DNA of 64,000 nucleotides from Plecoglossus altivelis. Lineage: Eukaryota > Chordata > Actinopteri > Osmeriformes > Plecoglossidae. The stretch spans positions 17,213,956 to 17,277,955 of the forward strand of contig BROE01000013.1 of assembly GCA_036571765.1 (NCBI GenBank). Reading direction: 5' to 3'. How positions within the stretch are numbered: the stretch's first letter is position 1; the number at the start of each line of letters is the position of its first letter. A program made the position numbers and the translations under genes. The notes beneath the pieces were generated by a model. The model saw only the letters and a list, made by a program, of their open reading frames with translations, made no database searches and was not told the DNA's origin. Shown piece by piece: positions 47,080 through 58,214 of this stretch.

Positions 47080-48420
47080 TGCTAACTGGTGATGAAAAGT
47101 CGTTTTTCAGCATGCAGGAATAAGTTTCGCTCCACTCTCCAGCTGGCTCCCTGCTCTTCCCGACTCCTTCCACACAGTCCTGCTGCCTCTTGGCTCCCCG
47201 GTAGCCTCCCTTGCCTCTGCGGTACAGCTGGCCTTTTCCACAGCACATCAACCCTATCGTCAAGCTCATCCTGGAGGGAAAACTGCTGGTGGGGTGGGGC
47301 CACTTCTGAGAAATCCTCATAAGACCAGGTCTTTCAGCTGCCCAGCCGACATCATTGACCTACAACCTACAGCTTCTCAGGCCCTCGCTCCTGCAAATCG
47401 TGTGCCCTCCTACATCTCCACACTTGGCCTGGTGCCCCAAACAAGCCCTCAGGTCCAAGGCAGCGCTGGTCCTTGGCTTCAGGTGAAGACATTTGGGCTG
47501 AACTGGACTCAACCTTAGCAGGAGAGGCAGGGATTGAGCAGTGAAGTTCTCCTAAATCAGGATTCGTGGAAACAGGAGGGGCGATTATTGGAAAGGACCT
47601 AATGACTCAGCCATCTGTAAATGTCTTGTGTAAACAAACTTGTGTCTGTTTCTTATATAGTTAAATGAACATCCTTAAACTCATGAAAACCACATTTGCA
47701 TCTCAGAAGTAACAAAGTTGTCGATGCCAATCTCAGTCCCCAGGAAATGTTTGGAAATATTTTTTTGTGAGGAAGGGCAGGCAATTTAAATGTGTCCATG
47801 TGACTGCTGGTCACAGCTTTCATCAGGAATCAGGCGTGACTATCCATCAGAAGGACACTCCCTCTTGTTCAGCAAAGAGACTGGACGGCTCAGCTGTTGT
47901 GTCGCCCAGAGCGATCATCACGCATCGATCAGGTCGACACAGCCGCCTGGCAGCCACACATCACACTTCACAGATTGAGTTAACCGCCATAGCTCATCTC
48001 CCCATATCGCAGACCTTCTGTGTGATGACAGAGGAGTGTGGTTCCTGGGATAGATGACTGTAACTGACTGCATGTGGCTGTCCTACTCCTCCGTCCACAC
48101 CTCCATCCGTCACAGATGAGATCTCATCCACGGCAGATACTATACGAGGCTGGGTTCTCCCAGGGTTCTGGTTCTACTTTCGAGAGCACTCTGAGGAACG
48201 TGGCTCAGGGCTGCAAGAGTCGAGCCAGGCTTCAAACACGACGTGGCCTAGTTCTTGCAAGCCACCCGCTTTCTCTGTATCTATCACTCCTGCAACAACT
48301 CAGAGCATCTGTCCGCTTCATATCTCTGGACGCGGCGACAGCCAGATACTCAGAACTTGGCCTCACACATGGAGCTGCTGTGTCAGACATTGCGCAACCT
48401 CGAAAAGGTGAGCAGTAGAG
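47080..48420 (+). pseudogene. Unassigned exon-like region, possibly a decayed gene
   Basis: GC-richer than its flanks, with protein-like segments that change frame. They are HINPIVKLILEGKLLVGWGH after a good acceptor (ccttttccacag, about 47242), a segment near 47460-47520 (EDIWAELDSTLAGEAGIEQ), and NLASHMELLCQTLRNLEK ending at a GTGAGC donor near 48409. No single frame joins them and I recognise no family. It could be a pseudogene, exons of an unknown gene, or chance. Confidence 0.2.
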
Positions 48421-48504
48421 CCAGCTGCTGTTTCTCCTGCTGAAGCGTTGGAAACACCACAGGTCTGACGGGGTCCCTGTCTCCGCTGGTTTGTGGTGAG
48501 ACAG

Positions 48505-48506
48505 CT

Positions 48507-48549
<43 letters not shown>

Positions 48550-48580
48550 GGTGTGTGGGCGTGTGTGTGTATGTGCATGC
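48505..48580 (+). repeat. (GT)n microsatellite
   Basis: GT repeats with GGGTGTG interruptions at the 3' end. Confidence 0.95.
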
Positions 48581-49470
48581 GGAATCAGAAGCTTGCCACA
48601 CCACCCAACGTCACAATGTCGATCCTTGCCATCAAAGCTGTCGTCACAAAGACGGGAACAATTACAGTGAAACTCTAACCTCTCTGGCTTGTGAAAGATC
48701 CATACCCTCCATGTTACCAGTGTAAGAATGTTTCATGGTTATTTCAACCTTAAGGCGCAAATATATCCCATGCCAAACCCGCAAATACATTGCTTACAAA
48801 TTACTTGCAAAGCCAAAAGGCGCCTTTGCAAAACTGGTGATCAGAGACATTTAAAAACATTAAGATGGGTCTTGACATAATCAGGGGAAGAGAGGGGCGT
48901 AGTGGTAGAGTGGAGTTAGTAAGAGAAAACAGAAAGAGAGAGAGAGAAAGAAGGGGATTTGAAAAGAGGAAAGAATGAATGGGTCGAAAACTGGCAGCCA
49001 GGAGACCAAAAAAACCCTGAAAGCACAGAATCAAAGGAGTTGGCTGTTGTCACAACTATTCCATGGCGTCTGAGAGGGCAGGGAAAAGAGCTGAGACACT
49101 AGGGCAGGACTCACTTAGTCAACATCGCTGAGACGTGGCACAATCAGCTCTTTGCTCTCATCCTTCACATTCAGGGGGATTTCCACATCCTACCCCCTCC
49201 CCTGCATCTCCCTGAAAGGTTTCTCAAAAGCTCTGATGCAAGACCACAGTGACCCACATTTGAGGGTGCAGCTAGTCAACATCTGCTGCCTGATGGCAGG
49301 GCTCAGCATCATGTCGACACTCACTGGCATCAAACACCGTCGCTTCTCGAGATGTGGAAGCTTTTACGGTGCGTCCCTCATCATTCCATACAGCAGGAGG
49401 CAATCTAGACAAAAAGTGGCATCATTCAGGTAGAAGCTTTCAGCATTGTTCAACTCTACCGAGAGACGGA

Positions 49471-49501
49471 GAGAGAGGGGGGGGAGAGGGAGAGAGAGAG
49501 A

Positions 49502-49556
<55 letters not shown>

Positions 49557-49580
49557 AGAAGGAGAAGGAGAGAAAGAGAG
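49471..49580 (+). repeat. (GA)n microsatellite
   Basis: GA repeats followed by three AGAAGG-type units. Confidence 0.95.
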
Positions 49581-50007
49581 TGAGGTATGCTGCCCAGATG
49601 TTTCCAATGCCCTCTCTCAGGTAGTTCAAACCGACAGCAGTCCTCTCTGTGTCATGGATTTATGACAGGAAACCAGGCCGTCTAAATATATCCAGGCAGA
49701 GGGACTCTCTTTCCACCGCCTGAATTTCAATCAGGGAGCTGTTTAATGAGGGATGGCCAAAGGTAGCAGTCTGACCCAGCAGCCTGCCACATGCACAGTG
49801 GTCTATTTATTAACACCGAAACACAACCAGAAGGTCTATCTTTGTTTCCATCTACAGTAATTACTCCAAATAGCATGAGTGATATACACACCGATTTTCT
49901 GTTGTTGTCAACAGTCCTCCACAAATCATAATTTCTCTCCTCGGGCGAAGATGAGACAGATGTTATGGACCTCAAGCCTCAGTTACAGTTCCTCTAATAG
50001 TCTTTCC

Positions 50008-50020
50008 ATAGTAAGGCTCA
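50008..50020 (+). repeat. Left target-site duplication of the RTE copy
   Basis: ATAGTAAGGCTCA matches ATAGTAGGGCTCA at 50738-50750 at 12 of 13 bases and lies exactly at the element border. Confidence 0.75.
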
Positions 50021-50737
50021 GAGTCCAGCCTCTCTGGAGGATAATGGATCCGGAACCCAAGCTGTGAGTGGAGGCGTGGATGCTCGACCTCCCGCGCAAG
50101 CTTGGGCTCCTTCCCCGCCAGCGAGGTGGCATTCCATGTCCCCAGCACTAGAGACCGTGTGCATGGCCTTGGTTGTCTAGGCACCTGCCCCTGACCACCG
50201 CCCAAAACACCTAGGGTCCTTCCTGTGGGTGGTGAGCCTGCAGGAAGGTGGTCCCACGTTGCCTTTTCGGGCTATACCCGGCCGGGTCCCATGGGCAAAG
50301 AGCTTTGGGTAATGACCGAAAGGACTGGATCGTGGATACAAGTGGTCGAAATGAGTTTCCTCTGCAGGGTGGCCAGATGCTCCCTTAGAGATAGGGTGAG
50401 GAGCTCGGTCACACGGGAGGAGCTCAGAGTAGAGCCGCTGCTCCTCCACATCGAGAGGAGCCAGCTGAGGTGGCTCAGGCATCTGTTTCAGATGCCTCCT
50501 GGACGCCTTCCTCGGGAGGTATTCCGAGCATGTCCCACTTGGAGGCGGCACCGGGGGAGACCTAGGACTCACTGGAGGAACTATGTCTCTCGGCTGGCCT
50601 AGGAAGGCCTCGGGATCCCCCCGGAGGAGCTGGAGGAGGTGTGTGTGGAGAAGGAAGTCTGGGTCTCCCTGCTCAGACTGCTGCCCCTGCGACCCAGCCC
50701 AGTATAAGTGGAAGAAAAGGGATAGATGGATGGATGG
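50021..50737 (+). mobile_element. 5'-inverted, truncated RTE-clade (Rex3-like) non-LTR retrotransposon copy
   Basis: The right part (about 50290-50737, plus strand) encodes the C-terminal tail of the LINE polyprotein (ELWVMTERTGS, LLLHIERSQLRWLRHL, RGRPRTHWRNYVSRLA) and ends in a (GATG)n-like tail, as Rex3 elements do. The left part (about 50021-50289) is on the minus strand and encodes the start of the endonuclease domain (LGTWNATSLAGKEPKLAREV). The middle (rest of the endonuclease and all the RT core) is missing. The copy is dead. The clade is assigned from remembered fish LINE proteins and the GATG tail. Confidence 0.85.
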
Positions 50738-50750
50738 ATAGTAGGGCTCA
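50738..50750 (+). repeat. Right target-site duplication of the RTE copy
   Basis: ATAGTAGGGCTCA directly follows the GGAT-repeat tail and pairs with the left copy at 50008-50020 with one mismatch. Confidence 0.75.
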
Positions 50751-51939
50751 ATGTTAATGTGCTGCCAACTAACACCTGCACCTTGTCAAATAATGTATGA
50801 TCCTGACCGAGGGTTGTTTTTGTGGGAGCAGTAAAGTCTATCTTGCCATAAATGTCATCTTTGTCATTGTGAGGGGCTGCAGATTCTCTGTTGTTATTAC
50901 ATCAAGCCATGAAACTGCCGACAAAACACATTGACTCGCAGCCTGGCCTCAGTGGATGATCAGCCACTGAGAAAGGCTTTGTTTCAGACCTGATCATGTC
51001 AGAGAGGGAGATTTTCTTCCCTTTGAAATTGCAGCCAAAACCTTTATTAAAACTCTTAGTTCAGTCAAACAAAAGCCTTTGTGAGCTGCGGATTCTTCTG
51101 GGAAGAGGGCTTCTGATCAGTCATCAAGCACAGAATGAATGAGCTCTAGTCAACTGCAGTGTTTTGGAAGTGAGCGCTGCTAGACGTCAGCCTTCATTAT
51201 GGGGATTGTGAGGGCCAGTGTGTTGGGCCACTAAGGGCCAGTATGAGTAGTCCACACACCAAAGAACCCCAGCTCATTACCAGAGTATTTTGGGCCAGAA
51301 AACATCATGGTCACAGTGGACTTTTTACCCTCCTGAGACCCTCCTGAACACTTTCCACGGCTGCAGAGGGTCTGCAGAGGGTCTCCAGAGCATCTATTGT
51401 TGTTCACTCTCGGAAAACTCAGACCTTCCAATGTCAGTTGGCCAATGACTAGAATCTCTCACTCTCTTTCTTTCTCTCTCACACTCGCCTTTTCTAGGGG
51501 AATTCTAGGCTGAGCTGTGATGTCATAGAAACCAAACATGGAACAGAGAGGTGATCGAGAGCTGTGTTTAATCTGACAGGGCAGGGGTGTGTGTTCAGTC
51601 ACTTATGTGTTAACTGGCTCCTGGATCCACGATGCACCAGTTCAGTTTCCTGTATGTGTCCCACCTACCATTTGACAGAGTGACCGCATCATCCACAGCA
51701 GACCAATCAGTGCTCCATCTGACTGTAACAGGTAGCCTGGGGATGGAGTAAGATCCTTCCTTCCTCTTTCACAGTTAACCAGATTGTAACCAATTCTCCA
51801 ATGGACAGACTGGGACTGGGACTGGGACTGCCACTTACTTGAAGTGTAGTCATTCTTTAAATCAACCTCAAGCTAAATGAGACAACTGTCTTAAGACTGT
51901 GTATATTCTCTACAAAATACACGTACACAAATACACGTA

Positions 51940-52085
51940 CAGACACACACACACACCCACACACCCACACACATACACACATACACACATACACACATAC
52001 ACACATACATACATACATACATACATACATACATACATACATACATACATACATACATACATACATACATACACACACACAAAAA
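51940..52085 (+). repeat. (CA)n-(CATA)n compound microsatellite
   Basis: Irregular CACA/CACAT units, then about 18 ATAC units, then CACACACA. Confidence 0.95.
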
Positions 52086-52261
52086 ACATCCCCTATGACT
52101 GGCCCCTGATGTAGGATGGTAGATGCAGTGTAGCAGGGGTGAGGGTATGAGATTGGAAGCTGGAGGAGACATGACAGGGTTCTGGCAGAGCAGTGGTCTC
52201 CCAGCCAGTGGTGGGCTGGGGGAGAGCCTCAGTGCACCTGATTACATGCAGACTCTCCCGG

Positions 52262-52305
52262 CAGACAGACAGACGGACGGACGGACGGACAGACAGACAG
52301 ACATA
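52262..52305 (+). repeat. (GACA)n-(GACG)n compound microsatellite
   Basis: GACA units flank a central block of four GACG units. Confidence 0.9.
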
Positions 52306-55300
52306 CAGAGCTCTAGCAGTCACAGTAAGCCTGCATACACACCCGCCGCTGGGTTTTTCCAGTCACGGAAAGCGCACTGGGGCAAATACTCTCTGCATGC
52401 TCCATGGAGTATTAAGGGAGACAGAAGAAAAGTAAAGATTAGGTTAACTGGCATATCCAGCAGAAGTGCCCCCACCACGTGCAGACCATGTACAGTAAAG
52501 CCTGCACGCCTTTCCCCATTTCAGTGAAACGTATATATTTATTCCAAGGCTACACAGGCACTTTGTTCCTGTCATTGACCAGAGTTTACTTCATGTCAAA
52601 TATGGCTGATCAGCTATGGCTCACGACAGCTGCAGACCAGACGTTGAGACACGCTGGGGTTTCTGTCACATGCGAAACAGCTGACATCAACGCTTCCAAA
52701 ACACAAGACTGGTGTCTTTGCTTGTCCATATTATTTTAGTTCAGAATAACATCGGCTTCACCTGCCATGCCCTAGCTAGCTGACCATCCCTGAGGTAAAC
52801 ACCAAACTATGCGGGGGTGTCACCTGCTCGGCCTTAGCCTGCCTTGCCTCAGACCCAGCCTGTGTAAAAAGATCAGATTTAGCTCGCCGGTAGCCCACTA
52901 TGTATCAACACCCTCTACTGCCAGCACAATCTAGCTTTGAGGCTCTCACAGGCCCGAACCTGGGACCAAGGCAAACAGGCAGTGGGGGTGATCTGGATGA
53001 AGAAGCTGAAATGTCCCCTCTTCAGTGCAGGTCTTTCTGTTCTCGCATAACATGTAGTAAAGACTTCACAAGTTCAAACTGAAATTAATGGAACAACCGT
53101 TACAGACTTGACAGCTTTGCTGAGGTTTTCTGGCAAATGAAATTATGTGATTTAAACAGGGGACGGAAAGGAGCGATCTTTTCTGTTCGCAATCCGCAGA
53201 TGTCATTTTCTGTCTTTCCACCCACATAAAGACATTTGACCTACTTATTGAGACACCTTTATTGGACAGATATTGGCGCAAGACGTTTTTTTACCCTTGT
53301 TCATAATTTCCAAAAGGATATACACATACTCAGCCCACTGTCTGGTCGGCACACGGTACTGTATCTTCTGTACTGAAAAAGAGTGTAACACAATATGTCA
53401 TCTGGTAGGATTGCAGCCCTCTTCATCCGTTTAGCAGAGAGGTGGCAGTCTGCTGATGGAACAGCCTGCCAGAGCTGACACTGTTGAAGCAAATTTATAG
53501 GTACATATATTTTATATTAATCTCCCTTCTGAGAGGAGAGGGTCAGAGGAGACTGTGGAGAAGGGGAAAGGAGAAGAAACAGACACGAGGCTGTGGAATG
53601 AAGAGAATGTAGAAGTCAAGATGGGGACAGAGTCAGAGAAGAAATTGGAGAGAGAGAGTAAAGTGTGGGATGCACATATCATTCAGATCTATGCTAAACA
53701 CTACCGCAGGAGGAACAGCACGCCTTGCTCTCTTCAGCTCTGACAGCAGGACTGTGTTGTTTCACAGGCTGACCAATGGCATCAGTTCCAAGAACACACA
53801 CACTTATTCTTCTCCCTCTCTCGCTCTCTCTAGCTCGCTTTCTCGCTCTCTCCCTCCACCACTCTCTATATTTCTCCCCCTCTTTCCCTCTCTCTTTCTC
53901 CCCCTTTCTCAGTCTCTTTCTCTCTCCCTCTCTCTCTGTGTCTCTTTCACTCTGTCTTTTTCCTCTAGAGCAGCAGACGTCTCCTTCGGGCTGAGTATTG
54001 ACCTGCGTCAGAATCCTGCTGTGACGACACAGCTCTCTGGTCCCTCCCGTTTGATCCCTCTCTGGTAAATCATAAATAAATTGCCTATGGGGCTACAACG
54101 CACTGGTCCTCAACAGTGAGAGTAGACAACCACTGTTGTAATCACACAGTGGTCTCAGTGTCAGCGTCTTCACCACCAACCCCAACAACGTAATTTATGG
54201 TTCCAAGAGACGAGTGTCTCCACCTCCCCAAAACCTCCAATCTGGTTATGATAAAGACTGCTCTCTCTTTACTGTGTTCACTCTTAGACAAATAAAGCTA
54301 GTGAAAGTGACAGCTGTAAACTAGTGATTTGGAAACATTTGAAACGCCTTGAAAGACCATGTTGTTGGTGTTTTAGACTGCGCTAACCCAGATAATATCC
54401 CAAGTTGACGGAAAACACAAGGGATGAATTCCTTCGTTGTCAGTGCATTCGTCAAACTTCCCTGCTGAGACAAAAATTCCCAAACTCTGCTGGGAAAAAC
54501 TCTGCAGTCAGTGTAATCGTTCTCTGCACTTTGAAACAGCGTTGTGCTTCAGCTGACCACAAGGGGACATCATCTTAAATCCAGTGTGTCCCGGTCTCAA
54601 GAGAGAGACCCAGGGTACAAGAACACAGAGAAGGGGTGGTCTCTCACTTAGCACCCTCCAGACCCTTACATCAGTCCCCAGAGAGGCCTGGAAAGCTCTG
54701 CTCACACCCAGCATGGCCTTCTCCATGTGGGAACCCAACCTTTCCCAGAGCCCCTGCCCCTGCAGGAGAGGTTCGGCAATGCTTGCGAGGAGGGGAATTT
54801 CGGCATGCTGTAACACATCCATCATGTATCTGACTGAATACCACAAGGGCAGAGTGGCCAGACTGAGTGGCATTTGTGTTGGCATGAGCACCAAGTGGGA
54901 GCCCAGCCCTACGCAGGCAGTGTCTCACGGCTGTATGGAGGAACATGGGAACTGAGGCTTCACCAAGGGTGATTACCATCAAACCTTCCTCACCATGACG
55001 TCTCATCATCTGGCTGGGACAACAGTCTGACTAACCCTAATCTGGACTAAATCTGTCATGGTAACGCTGGGGACGTATTACGTAAAATGTAGGTTCCTCT
55101 GTCATCATTATGCTCTATTACTGCTGTGACTGCCGAGTCTCGACTGACGTAGTCTCACATCCTCTTCAGCTCACGGGGTAATAAAACAACAACTGAAAAG
55201 ATATGAGCAAGCTCCTGTGAGAAATGTCCAACATTATCAAGTCATCTGCAGACAGCGAGAACTACCATATACATTTGATACTTGGATTACTGTATATGAT

Positions 55301-58099
55301 GTGAACCAAACAATGCAGGGAGACTTTCTGTTTTTCTTGAATGACCTTGAATAGGGTTTTGAATAGTCTAAAAGTCCAGGCTAGTCTATTTAGTCTATTG
55401 GGCTTAGTCTCCCAGTTGTGGATTTAGCCTTGTCCTAAAGTGGGAGAAAAATGTAATTTTGGCAATTCAAAACGTTTGTAGGCTATGACCAGGCTTCATC
55501 CATGTGTGGAAAACTAGGCTTGAGTCATTTTGTCTCCACAAAAGGGATCTAAGGGTTGCATTTTAATTAATACCAGAACATGTCAGGTACAGCACACAAA
55601 CAGGATGCTCTTTAATTGTCATGGGAGCGACTGACATTTGGGTCCAGCTGAAGGTCTGAGGGGACACAAGGCTGTCTGGGGATGAAAAGGAACATCAAGA
55701 TGTCTCAAATACTCAAATTACTGCAATGTGCTACTGAAAAAAAACGGTTGCCTTCCCTGCAACCCATATCTGGAGTGGAAAACAGCTCAGAGCTTTCCGA
55801 CGAGAGGACAACATCCCGTCTTCAAATGCCAAGGCTTAGCACACCTTGAGCGATGTCTTCGTTGTCTCGCAAACGCTTTTTACGTAACCCATCACACCCT
55901 TACCATTTAAGCGCTCTCCTCAGCTAGTGTGATGGAAGCACCTAGTTGACCTGTGAGCTTTTCCGAGTTCTGGTGCTATGATTGTGATGTACGAGTGAGG
56001 CGAGCTTTTACAGGGTAGAGAATATGCACTTCTTAGAAGGGAGTCCTGACGGCTTTTCCTATACCCAATAGGGAGGTAGAGCTCTTGATTTGCAACGTGT
56101 TTGTGTTCAGCTTCTGAATGGAGCCGGACGGAGACAGCAGCTGCCAGAGGGCTGATTTATGACCAATCCACAATGATCCAGCTCATATTGTACAGTACAT
56201 GACACCCAGGCCCGAGCTCTGAGGGGCCTGTTCTGCTAGCACGCTAGAGATAGAAGACTAACACAAGGAGGGGGAAAAACACCACTGTAACCACTGTAAC
56301 CACTGTTCCACGAGCACACCTGGAAAAAAGGTAGGATTTCTAGTATGTGCTGCTATGCTTATAGAAATACTTCTTTGCTCAATTTCATATGCGAGCTGAG
56401 GGCAAGACCAAAATCCAAATGTTTATTTTGTCAGGTAAAATCTATGTTTCCAAAGAGGTTCTGTGCTTTAGGGGCCTAGTACCAGTCTCAGAAGGGTATT
56501 GTGTCCCTGAGCAGAGCCAGTGGTTCCACATGGAGATAACTGGAACCAGACCAGGTTGGTATCAGTCCAGAGGGCCTCCAGAGGGACTGCACACCACTGC
56601 ACGCCAGGTCAATCTTCAGAGCCATCACTCACAGTCAAACACCTCCACCCTCAGCCTCTCTCTCTGCCTCGGTCTGATAGCTCATTTTCCTAACCTCTCC
56701 TACCACGGAACAAGTTTGCTAGCCACGACTTGAATCCTGATATTTTGGTCTTTTCTAACCTTTATTAAATGCAACGTAAGCAGAGGGGTTGTGTTTATTT
56801 TATGGGTGGGTATTTTATCTAATAGAACGTCCCATAAAATAATAGTTCTTCGTTTTTGATCATCCCTAAGTTGCTTAATTCTTTGTTCAACCAGTAAAAC
56901 TATTATTTGCATTAGTTTGTGTGAATTTCACATATAATGTGAATTCTAAATAATCTGGTTAGTTTGTCCTGACTTTCAAGCACCTTTTAGGTACCAAAAG
57001 ACTTGAGGTGTACGAGGCTAAATACTGGAACACAGGCTCCAGACCACAAACAACCTCAGGGTTTCCATCTGCTCAACCCCTCTTCACCATCTATTCTCCA
57101 CATTGACGACCATAAAGTATGACTAAGCTATTTCATCTTGAACAATCCGTCTTTATACTGTTTCAATCTGTATGTTTACATTCTCATAAGGACACCTCAC
57201 TCTTGAGGAAGCTGTAGGATTCTTTAGTGGGTAAAGTTCAATCCATGACCCAAATGCCTTTCAGTTGGAGAACTACAACAAACTAGAGCTTAGCCTAAAC
57301 AGCTGCCTTTGGCACCTTCCCAGTTCAACTCCTCTGAGGACAGGAACTTTTTAAACATTCAACACTACTCCCTCTAAAGCATTGTTTACCTCGCCTTATC
57401 TCTACATTCCTCCCAGCACAAATTAATTCTCACCAGCGCTCCAAATGGACTGTAAATACAGGTGACCAATAGCCCATTCCCTGTATACAAAGCAGCAGAG
57501 GAATATTAGGGTTCATCATGGGAATGGCCATCTGTGTGTGATGTCCAAGTAAAAAATGGTGTGGTAAGTGAACATATGACTGCACTCTTTGTTTGGCTGT
57601 GGGTGAAAGGGCTCCCTGTGTGTCTGTTTACTTTGTTTAGACTGTTTCACTGGGAGGGCATTTACGTAATTTTAATGCATGAGCCCTCTCATTAGTCAAA
57701 GATGCCTGCGATGGGGAGCCCTTTGAAGAGATCTGCGCCGGAGTGGATTAAAGGATGGATGGGGATAGGGAGGTAGGGTTGTGGTCAGAGCCCATTTTTC
57801 AGGACTCATCCTAACGCCCTGGCTACCTTCTAAATCTCCCTGGGGTCCTGGAGACATATGGCTGCCAGAAAGCACCAACCATCCATCACACACCTTCTTA
57901 AAACCCAGACATAAGTTGTCGCAGCAACCATAGAGGTCACCAACCTATCATAACACTGTGTGTCTGTGATGTAAGTCTAGTACAGTGCCACCGCGTCCCA
58001 CTCTTCCCAGCTGAGTCCAAGCTAGGGAACACAAGTTCAGTATAATGGATGGCTTTTGGGATGTAAATCTTTCAACATGCACATCTATTCCTCGATTCC

Positions 58100-58214
58100 T
58101 CGGCCTTCTGTACTTATGTAGCACCGTGGCTCTGTGAGGCACGACATTTCGTTCCACTGTATGCACCCGCATGTAGCGGAATGACAATAAAGCACAACTT
58201 CAACTTCAACTTCA
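58100..58214 (+). mobile_element. 3' tail of an L2-like LINE
   Basis: The sequence has the pattern of fish L2-type 3' ends: TTATGTAGCACCGTGG, then CATTTCGTTCCACTGTATGC, then AATGACAATAAAG (AATAAA at 58186-58191), closing with a short (ACTTCA)n tail at 58196-58214. Only the 3' end is present. The assignment is from the remembered consensus, not a search. Confidence 0.55.

Larger units (their letters stand above)
48421..50007. other. Intergenic
   Basis: It holds a (GT)n tract at 48505-48580 and a (GA)n tract at 49471-49580. No exon recognised. Confidence 0.5.
50751..58099. other. Intergenic
   Basis: No exon recognised. It holds (GGGACT)n at 51809-51830, a (CA)/(CATA) array at 51940-52085, a GACA/GACG array at 52262-52305 and a CT-rich stretch at 53810-53955. 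The 128-codon minus-strand frame at 54508-54894 is not recognised. Confidence 0.45.

Noticed and set aside
54508..54955. Overlapping long frames on both strands (128 and 123 codons)
   Set aside because: Opposite-strand overlap and no recognised family; open frames follow from the GC-rich composition.
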